Assembly (NCBI GenBank): GCA_964019165.1
Contig: OZ025267.1
Coordinates: 5,361,410-5,425,409, forward strand
DNA: 64,000 nt
Source: Mastigias papua
Taxonomy: Eukaryota > Cnidaria > Scyphozoa > Rhizostomeae > Mastigiidae
Direction: 5' to 3'
Made by a program: the position numbers and the translations under genes
In this document: piece after piece, positions 55,225 to 64,000 of the stretch
Position numbering within the stretch: the first letter of the stretch is position 1
How the letters are laid out: every line of letters begins with the position of its first letter
The notes under the pieces: generated by a model
Database searches by the model: none
The model's input: the letters and a program-made list of their open reading frames with translations, nothing else
What the model was told of the DNA's origin: nothing

Positions 55225-56129
55225 TTTCAATTGGGACTTCTGTGTCTAGAAGCAAGGTTATACATCTACTCTACCAACAACTTCACTACATTGTGATCAC
55301 TGATCAGACAAAGAAGTATCTGCTCATTCAGAGCACAAACACTTGAAATCATGTTTCAACGATTAGATCTTCATACGTGGAGATCTTACCCAAACTATCA
55401 TTGCGTGTTTCCTCACTTGTGAGCGGCATTATGACGATGTTTTTAGCCGAATGTAACCATGAAGGGACAATATCTTATTACCAGAGCGGGTGGGCAGATT
55501 TCGGCTAAATTTGCGGCATATAATTCAATTGCAATACACTTCATAGCTATGAATGATGTAAAGATTAATTAGCATTGTATAGGGCGCCCATTAACGGTTA
55601 ATGATCATGCCGATACTTGAAGCGATTGCTAATCAACAGTAGAGGCCATTGAAAGGAATGTTGCATAATTTAGAAAACTCTGGGTTAAATCAAAATACGA
55701 TGGGGAAGATTGTATGAATGAAAAGTGAAAACAAACTCTTCCTCGGCACAATCTCATACTGAAATTATGAGTTACTAACTTTAATTCATTCCAAACAGCA
55801 ACTTAACCCGCATCCACAGAGCTTAACCACACCTCCTGGAATAACAGCAACATATTAAGCTTTACAAGTTTTTTTCTTTACTATTACTATAGGTACTTCC
55901 ATATGTCTAGATGACAAGTGAATAAACATGCTTTCAATAAATCGTTGTCCATCCTCAGTTGCACAAGTATGCTTTACATTATTAGAACAAATCAATAAAC
56001 GTTGTAAAATATTTAAAAAGAGAATCACATATAATTCAAAAAAAGAATAGTGAAAGAATCATAACGTAACGATTAGAAGCTTAACGAGATATTATAATCT
56101 TGAGCCTGCTTGTTTAAACCAGGCTTTTC
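55225..56129. other. Region upstream of gene C
   Basis: AT-rich, no ORF. It should hold the gene C promoter. The 5' UTR may begin at or beyond an AG just above 55240. Confidence 0.45.
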
Positions 56130-56460
56130 CTATAACATATATGAGGCCTCTTTAGTCTTAAAGTAATGATATGTGTTAGTCGAATCTATAACTTTAACAT
56201 AGCTTTCAGTAAAGGGCATTCTACAAGCACTAGAACTCTTTAGGTGCTTAAGTTTAATGGAGTTTTTATCAGTATATAGATATTCATGAACTCGGGTGGA
56301 CGTATCGGCCTGTATCACCAACATTGCCAGAATTACATCTGCACAAGTAAATTTATACACCACACAACATCGGAGCGATCTAGGCACAGAATCTTTTCCC
56401 TTAATCAAATTTGTAACTTTGAAGGAAGAAAATGCTAGTTCAATTTCAAAATGTTTATAC
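56130..56460 (-). pseudogene. Penelope-like element relic with GIY-YIG endonuclease domain
   Basis: Minus-strand frames give FEIELAFSSFKVTNLIKGKD, VPRSLRCCVVYKFTC, then with a frameshift RCNSGNVGDTGRY, STRVHEYLYTDKNSIKLKHL and a KVIDSTNTYHYFKTKEA end. This order (VVY-F-C..C...YVG.T.R, R..EH, KHL, K-EA) is the C-terminal GIY-YIG endonuclease of Penelope-like retroelements. The frameshift and loss of the reverse-transcriptase part make it inactive. Confidence 0.75.
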
Positions 56461-56469
56461 TACCCTGTG

Positions 56470-58980
56470 ACGAATACGAGTACATTACGCTGGGCATAGT
56501 TGGAAAAACGAAGATATGACAGTTAAAATAAGAGAGTGCAATTGCTATAAGGTAATGCAGAGGCATTGGTAGGACTGCAAATATTATCAAGATACGTGTT
56601 AACCACTTTATTTACACTAAATGATCAGGAACTTGATTCTTTTTAACTGAAAATTCAAGCTTTTGAGCATCCTGGTAAAATTTAAAAAGAGAACTATTAA
56701 TTCTGTTGGCCTTGTCTACTAAAGTACGGGAAGTCCAACTTTGTAAGAAGAAGAAGAAGAAGAGGCAAAACTGAGAAAATTTATAAGCAATCCAGTAAAG
56801 GTCTTCTTAATGCGCACTGAAGTTAACAGACATCAAAGGTTTTCATTATTGATGGAGATATGAAGAAAAACCAACATCGAGAAATGAGAAAGTCAAATGA
56901 GAAAGTCAAAAAATAATATGGCATCACGCTCAGAATTGAAAGGCAAAAGTTATCATCAAATGTTATCATCGATATGAGTGAATAGAAAAACCTCGATGCT
57001 TGTTCAGCCATATATTTTCATGATGATCTAGAGCGTTGTTAGCTAGCCAGCTGCAAGTATGGGGGACTAAGATACAGTTCGCACAGTACTAGACCTGATA
57101 AAATAGCTGTGGGAAAAGAGTTCTTCATCTTCCGACTGAGGACTAGTATGTCCACTGAGGCTAAAGCTCTCTGTAGCCCCTCCCTTAGCGCCACTCTTAG
57201 CCATTCCTCGATTTTCAAAGCGTGGTCGATATTTCTCATCGATCAGTTGGCAAATTGTAGACAGAAGATGTAGTCAAAGGTTAGTATGTAAAATAATGGG
57301 TTGCTAGATATTATCATTGGCTAGTAGAATATGTGCTTCATTAGGGTTCATTTAAGCATGGGTTGGTCTTCAAAATCACGGCTACTCCCAAAATCATGGT
57401 TATATCTGTAGGCTATAATGTCCATTAACATCATCCAGATATCCTGCTAACACGTCTATTTTCAATTGTAAGCAATTAGGATTTAAGAGCGATATTCTGG
57501 TAAAGAAAAATTGTCTTTTCTTGTGGATTTAAATGTTATTTATATACAGATCGTCATATCATAGCTCTATGGTGCACTTGATAATAAGCAGTTAAGACTC
57601 TAGTTCAGTGACGTGATTTGCGTCCCTACCGTCGTACCAGCATGAATCTCTTAACCGCTATTGCAAATCTATTTACTCTAAGCTCAAAAGCAGTTATGCA
57701 TGCGCCCTGATGACTGAGGTTAACTTACGATTCTTTCCGTAATATCTGCTATAGTTGCTTCATCCTACAGCACATCTGATTGGAATCAGAAATAATACTG
57801 ACATAAGAGAGAAGACCATTCTGGGACTCCGTTTATACTAGAGGAAATGGAATGGCTCTATTTTCAACCGTTCCAAATCTAGCAAGGACAGAACTCGCGT
57901 TAACACTAGAGTCATCGAAGTAGTTTCACTTTGAATCCGCTATCCATGCTGGTTTGGCGCAGCTACTGACAGAGCCCCATTTGGTACCATCTCGTTTTGC
58001 CTCCTAGTTAACGTGCATACCAAACAACATCAACCCCTATGGTGAACACATTCAAAGATCAGCTATAGATGTCATATTTTCATTTCTTATTTTCTATTTA
58101 TTTTATATATCGTATTGATAGATAAAAATTCAACAAACATGAATGTAGAATCGCAGAAAACCAAGCCGATGGTGAATTGATAGGAAACGAGGCTTATACT
58201 TTGACACAGAGGCTATTAAAGAAAGCTTTATTTACTTCTTCTACATTAAATATGACTTAGCAATAGTATAGTTTCCTTCCCTCTCTAAGAGAATAGTGAT
58301 TTAGCGTTTGTTCTTGCCATTTTGATAAGAATTGTCGAAGAGGGATGACACAGTTGATCATTTTGGTGCCAATCGTAGCCAAAAAAGTCCTTGCCCATAC
58401 CATAGCCTCCTCTCCTGTAAAAATTTCTGGAGCCCTTTGGGAGCGCTCCAAAAGCCAGAGAAGACTTAAGCTCCGAAGCCAGAAGTTTTTCAACCATTTT
58501 TATTCCAAACGGATTTACTCAATTCTCTTATGCGGAAACAGGATCCTTGTAGACAGAACCTCTCTTTTTGTCTTTAATTTACTTTCGTGTACCTCTGAGC
58601 AAGCTCTCTTACGGTTTCACGAAGTGAAGCATGTTTCCCGAACAGCAGCTATATTAGAGCACGGTAAGGCTATCGCTGAAGTTGAATGCAAACTCCTCCG
58701 TTCTAATTTAATCCAGTGCATTTGTAATACTGACTGGGTATTTTCCAAAGCAAATCTAAGACATTTTTAGAACGTAAACCTGCACCTAGCCTTAACTCTA
58801 CATACAAATGAAGCAAGTTATATTTTTAATGGCAAATGTTTGACTTATATGGCAAATCTAAAGTTGTCACTGCACTAGTGAATCTAATCATATTTAAAGT
58901 TAATGGCGAAGCATGTAATATTATGGTCTTATTTTTATATATGATTCTGGTTACAGTCATTGGTAATAAACTTACTCTAT
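56470..58980. other. No supported gene
   Basis: Contains a short (AAG)n tract at 56746-56763. A 141-codon plus-strand ORF (58345-58770) overlaps minus-strand ORFs of similar quality; none shows a known motif or splice support. Confidence 0.4.
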
Positions 58981-58990
58981 TAATCAGTTC

Positions 58991-59331
58991 TTGCATACTG
59001 TAAATCCTCGAATTGCCCATCCTTAACAAAGCCCCCCTCGAATACATCTCCATGCTAGAACTTCAAGTTGTTAATACCCCCTCCCCCTTCAAATAGGCCG
59101 CTACTCCAGATGATGATGATGAACTTGACAAAGACTAATGCTAAAGATTAGGCTATTCTGTCAATAATATGGAGAAAAGGTTGTTGGAGAGTACACCTTG
59201 CATGCACCATGTGTCAAGTAATTTTATAAGCTCCTAATTGAATACACTGTTTTCTCAAGTAAGCCCTACCCAAAAAGTATCAACAATAAATAAGTCCCCA
59301 GGGGCCTAATGCGAGGATTTACAGTATGCAA
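58991..59331. mobile_element. TIR element of 341 bp
   Basis: The 20-bp ends TTGCATACTGTAAATCCTCG and CGAGGATTTACAGTATGCAA are perfect inverted repeats. The outermost TTGCA/TGCAA could instead be a palindromic target duplication. The inside is non-coding, with C-rich and GAT-repeat patches. It ends 90 bp past the stop codon of gene D. Confidence 0.82.
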
Positions 59332-59420
59332 TCGTATGTCACTGAAATCAATTGAAGAAAGTCTTATAGCATGCATATGCTGTATTAGTCAAAAATGTTT
59401 ACAGGGCGTGTCTTTGTGCT

Positions 59421-61152
59421 TTAAAGCTCAATGCAGTAAGACATTGTTTCAAGAATTTTAACTTTTGATTTTGAGCAGATACACTCTCTGAACTCCATGA
59501 AATAATTTGCCGTAACAACTCCTTCCAACTTCTTCGTAATGCAAGCTGACAGGCATTCATCCATTGTTGCAGTATTCAGTATTATCGAATCGACTGCTTT
59601 GTAACCACACGACTTTTCCCATTGTCGTGCTAAAATGAAAGGACATAATAAGTGGGCTTGAGTAGATGGATGCTCTAAATCAGATATTTAGAACCCGGGG
59701 GCATCGAGGAAATGCATACCTTCCCAAATTTTTGCAAATGTTACAAATATGCCCTATGAATGTTAAAGTATGCGTATTACTTGGAGAAAAACTATGAGAT
59801 CCTAGCAAAATCACAGAGTGCTCCTTTGGACTTGTCTTGAAGCAAAATTTGTTATACTCTACATTAACTCGTCTGGGCCCCCCTCTTTCTCTCTTTCATC
59901 AAAAAACAGACACGTGTAACAGAAAGTTTTGATACGCTTGTGTGTGACTCTTGACATGTACATATACTCCAAATATACTTCAAATATACTTCAAATATAC
60001 TCCAAATATACTCCAAATCATCAAGACGGGTGTTTTTTTAATACACCCTAGTTGCTATTACAATATTCACAAGGCCCTCGTAGATGTTGGAAATAAGCTA
60101 TATGCCTAACTAAGAGTTTTCGTTAAGCAAATAGAAGAGAAGAGCGTAACTGTAGGTTGCGCTATATGCAAAGAAGAAAGAATTTGTATATCAAGTTACG
60201 TGGGCATAATGGTCCAATATGTCTGTTGGTACAAATGCACGAGAATGCTCCAATTCTGTTCACACATGCTGCGTCGTTCTGGCATGGATTACTGGCACAT
60301 TCATCCACATCTAAAATATTAGAAGTTACCAAGTCAGCAGCAAACTAGAGGATGACATAATGTGGTTGAGAAGAAGATATTGAAAGCTGGCATTAACTGT
60401 GAAATTGTGACCGGTAAATCAGATAAACTTATTCAACAAAATATCCTATTAGTGAAACCTTGGATTCACTATTGACGAACAGTTGGAGTGAAAGTCAATA
60501 TGGTTGCAACTAAAGTATTCTGTGCAATTGCAATGATAAAGTTTGCCAAGGGGTTCTTCCCCTTAATTACCAGAAAAATTTTATTTCAGTTATTGCTCAA
60601 CAAAACTCTCTGTGTACTGCTCCATTTGAGGTATCTCTAGGAAAAGGCTATTAAAACTACTGTTACACAGTATCCAATTTATATGAGCTTGATATGAGTT
60701 CATATCTGGTCAATCTTGATACCAATAGACAAAACATGAAAAAGCAGCTTTGATATATATCAACAGCTAAAGGAAGTCCTGTCTATGTGATAGTTGACCA
60801 TAGTGCAAGTATCTTGTGTATCTCCAGAGGAAAAGCCAAATACGATGTTAAATAACTTCATACCTTCAACTCTCTTTTTCCATATTCCAGAATATTTTAT
60901 ATTCTCTCCTTCCTCCAGTGAATTCAAACTGACGTATTTCCCAGTCCTTTTTACTTTTGCAACATACTTGCAAACATTGTCAATCCAACAGTTATGATAC
61001 ACATGCATAAGCTCAGGAGACAGAGAGCTATCCCGATCAAGCCCAGAGATTAATTGATAGGCATAGCCTGTTGTATGAAACTGGCAATTCGATGAATATG
61101 TGAAAGCAAAGATAATCAGACATATGTGTCCCAAACTGCATGTTAAATCCAT
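59421..61152 (-). CDS. Gene D: small secreted cysteine-rich protein with apple/PAN-like C-terminal region, 2 exons
   Basis: Exon 1 is 61152-60864 and exon 2 is 59629-59421. The donor (GAAG|GTATGA) and acceptor (TTTTAG) join in phase 1 to give 165 residues. Residues 1-23 look like a signal peptide (MDLTCSLGHICLIIFAFTYS). The middle part has paired cysteines. The end carries a pattern typical of apple/PAN-type or similar disulfide-rich extracellular modules: CGYKAV, then DECLSACI, then ECICS and a final cysteine near the C-terminus. Such modules bind proteins or sugars outside the cell. I do not recognise a named family. The gene lies on the same strand as the receptors, and its intron contains no other feature I can name. 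The exon join is inferred from phase and consensus; a longer transcript with other exons is possible. Confidence 0.62.
59963..60018. repeat. Tandem repeat, unit 11 bp (ATACTCCAAAT)
   Basis: Five near-perfect units with C/T variation, in the intron of gene D. Confidence 0.9.
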
Positions 61153-61159
61153 ATTTGAA

Positions 61160-63668
61160 ACCACTTATGTTGCTTCGACAGTCTATGTTGGCGTACTTTG
61201 GATTTGTCTTGACTATCTACAATAGACACCCAGGAATATTGTCCTTTTCTAATAGCTGTACTGATTGATGATTGAACTCAATTGCAATACATACTGTACA
61301 TATAAACTAACGCCTTCTGTTTAGCATGTGGAATTACTAGCAGTGCTAGTAAATAAGGGACATGGACTAGCGGTGTAATACTGTCAGTTTGTAGTAACGG
61401 AATTAACTTATTCCTTAGTCTGAATCAAATTCAATGCTAGCATTATGCTTCAATCAGTTTTTTTTCCATGTTTTGAATCCAATCAGAGTTGGAAGCAGAC
61501 AGAGATCGGCCTCTGCATACAGAACTACAGACACGGAAATTCGAGCTTAATACTGTGGTAGCATGCAGATTTTTCCATTCAGTAAGGCTGACAATAGATT
61601 GTCTTTAACACCTGAATCATTTTCAGTAAATGAATATTTTAGTCGTCTTTGTCAAGAGCAAGTGCTCTAATACCGTAAATTACCTTTCACAATTTTGAAG
61701 GCGCACAATAGATCATTCTGATGCAACCCAGTATAGTTCTCTTATTTATGTTTTACTCATATTTGTGAAAAATTCTATGAATTTGACTTACCGTCTAATG
61801 TAGGTATTTCTTGACTCGAATCCAAGCTATAGCTGCTCGGTATTTTTTAATGCATTCGTAATTGATTAGCTATGCCAGAAAGAAAAATTTGGTCATGCAG
61901 TAAGCAAATTAGGTTTTAGATACATATAGCCTCTTTGTTTACACTGAAACTTATTAAATGGTCATTAGGCTATGCATAAGTAAGTCATCGCTCTTTATCA
62001 TTAATTAATATGGGGATGGATTTCTTTGAATTGAATAAAATGTATCTTAAGCAACTGAGTCGAAAAACATCTGCTTTAATAATTTTGAACTGCTTCTACA
62101 CAGTCAAATTCGCTATCCATTTGCCATTTTGATGCTTTAAGCGATAGCTCTAACCATGTTGATAATGACTGTCAATGATAGGTAAACGCAAATTATTGAA
62201 TTATTAATTCATCCGATGATGGTATTGGTATTGATGATAGTGGAACCAATCATCTGCTAAATTTCCAGTGCCGCACGATAGCAAATAGACTTAATTGCAC
62301 TGTCTAGTTATTCTATTCATTCGTGTCGAATCAAATATAAGATCCATTAAAATTTGAATTTACTATGTCATAGCCCAAGCTGTTATTGCATTGCTTTTGA
62401 GCTCGCCATGGACTAGTCAATTACTATCTATTGCAATGACTAATTGAATGTACAGAGACAAGTTGTTGCACACCCATGTGACAGTTATTATCAAATGCTG
62501 TCAAATCTTTGTCTGTCAGGAAATATGACAAGGATGATATTTTGGGTATGAGTCCAAGGTTGTATCTAATTACTAGTCAGTGAGCATTACAGTTTTAGAC
62601 TGGGGATCAGTAACCCAGGAGAGGAGGCTGGATAGTAACAGTGCCTCTCTTGCCTGTTCGCTGGCTAAAGATTTGAAGGTTGAAGACTATTAACATTAAG
62701 GGGAAGTTTTCTTTGGAACACCCTTGATGACATGAACCATCGCTAGCACGTTTTAGAATTTGAAAACAAAATAAAAAACTTTAAAGGTGAATAGCGCACG
62801 TGTAGAAATTCAGAGCACGACACCAGTTGATTTGTCATTTTAGATACTTTCTCTATTACGTCTTCGTATATTTTACGTTAGCAGTACTTAGTATTTGTAA
62901 TACTATTGTAGATAACTGACAAGAAAGATAAATATGATATGATATGACTGTCCTACTTAATATCACACGTACTGTCATGTAATATGCTCAAAAACATGAA
63001 ACATACAGTACAGAGATGTAGTTGTATTGAAAGTTCTTGAGGTATCAAGTAAATTATATTTTTTGCATCTATATTGTACAACAAATGAAATTTTTCTAAC
63101 AGTGATGCTAAATTTTCATTAATGCCAAATTTTCCGCACAATTATGGTAGCTGTTTTAAATACAACCACGAGCGCTTATTGCTGAACACACTAGCCAAAT
63201 GATCGCTGTTTAATTACAAATGCTGACTTTAAGTGTATCCAAATGTATTACTGCAATCATACAAATCAATGCAAATCATAGTGCAATCATAATCGATTAC
63301 TCCATGACTTCAGGTATTTTCCATTTGTTTCGTAAATCAATTAATGTTTACTGGACTTCATGAGGACATTTTTTTGAACCATCTCAATCGTACTTTTTGA
63401 CGTTAATTTTGGTACCACTTTAAAAGGTCCAGGTCACTTTATGACAGGAGCATTTAAGTGTATCATAGTAAGCCACAATTGGAACTTTCAGTAAAGTAGC
63501 TTTTTGCAGCTTAGGGAAATATGATACTTGCCACATCAATCAATAATGCAATGGGATTTCATTGAAGGGTTGATACGTAAACTTAATGTCATATAAACTA
63601 CTGTTCAGTGAAGTACAATTAAATGTGTGAAAGTAGTATACACTTATAACTCGGCGAAGTGCCAGACA
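61160..63668. other. Region upstream of gene D
   Basis: No supported gene. A 35-bp exon-like string at 61792-61826 is discussed under findings. Confidence 0.4.
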
Positions 63669-63839
63669 TCATTGATCTAGAGCAGTAACAAGCCTGGTTC
63701 TTATAGCTATAGCTTGCCGCGATAAATCCTTCCATTTTCTTTTGTTCACAGGATGATAAGCATATCTCCTTTGTTTTAACTGGGAATATATGATAACCAT
63801 CAACACCGCGATAAAAGCAAAATCTTTGTCATATTTCGT
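63669..63839 (-). CDS. Possible terminal exon of an unrecognised membrane protein
   Basis: An open frame of 56 codons plus TGA follows a good acceptor (pyrimidine-rich tract then CCAG at 63840). The peptide has a hydrophobic stretch (FAFIAVLMVIIYS) followed by a basic tail (KQRRYAYHPVNKRKWKDLSR), as in the last membrane segment and cytoplasmic end of a membrane protein. The rest of the gene would lie beyond the right edge of the window. I do not recognise the family, and a chance ORF cannot be excluded. Confidence 0.33.
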   Translation of the reverse strand, partial: TKYDKDFAFIAVLMVIIYSQLKQRRYAYHPVNKRKWKDLSRQAIAIRTRLVTALDQ

Positions 63840-64000
63840 CTGGAAAATAAAGAGAAAATCTATACAGTAGTTGATAGACGGGACCATTTTAAATATACTT
63901 TTCATCTGGGCAGTGTAGCAATGAACCATAAGGGCAGGAAATCGACAACTATCCTAACAATAACATAATAATATCTTGCTAGATGAAGAAATATCGTTAG
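63840..64000. other. Right edge
   Basis: Probably intron of the partial gene at 63669-63839. Nothing else seen. Confidence 0.3.

Noticed and set aside
58345..58770. 141-codon plus-strand ORF
   Set aside because: No known motif, and minus-strand frames of equal quality overlap it; not enough to call a gene.

Overview
The window is a piece of an AT-rich animal nuclear genome. Genes are split by introns with GT-AG boundaries (one GC-AG). Long (AT)n microsatellites, several retroelement relics and many short inverted-repeat transposons lie between and inside the genes. The GIY-YIG relic of a Penelope-like element, the LINE C-terminal fragments and the style of the receptor genes suggest a cnidarian, probably an anthozoan. 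That assignment is inference; no ribosomal or mitochondrial marker is present.

The main content is three Cys-loop ligand-gated ion channel genes of the anion (GABA-A/glycine) type, in one head-to-tail row on the minus strand: gene A (962-9337), gene B (13497-23046) and gene C (46397-55224). I rebuilt all three exon by exon. Reading frame, splice phase and exon sizes agree throughout: the second coding exon is 68 bp in A and B, and the same 68-bp exon recurs in C; then 224/224/227, 83/83/83 and 144/144/144 bp. Each protein has a 13-residue Cys-loop, four membrane segments and the Pro-Ala-Arg motif before M2 that marks anion-selective channels. A and B are close to each other and resemble glycine/GABA-A subunits. 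C is divergent, with a proline inside M2 and a short M3-M4 loop. They could make subunits of one or several pentameric chloride channels.

Downstream of gene C in window coordinates, still on the minus strand, lies a two-exon gene for a small secreted cysteine-rich protein with an apple/PAN-like C-terminal part (59421-61152), and at the right edge a possible last exon of an unrecognised membrane protein (63669-63839).

The 23-kb gap between genes B and C (23-46 kb) holds no gene I recognise. It contains LINE relics (21.7, 25.0 and 41.7 kb), a decayed copy of a repeat-associated protein (25.5-26.05 kb), a tRNA-derived SINE (34.0 kb), a 348-bp foldback element, several MITE-like elements and simple repeats. 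The most instructive non-genic structure is at 40.9-42.1 kb: a LINE fragment between two identical 82-bp direct repeats, ending in a 42-bp-arm palindrome.
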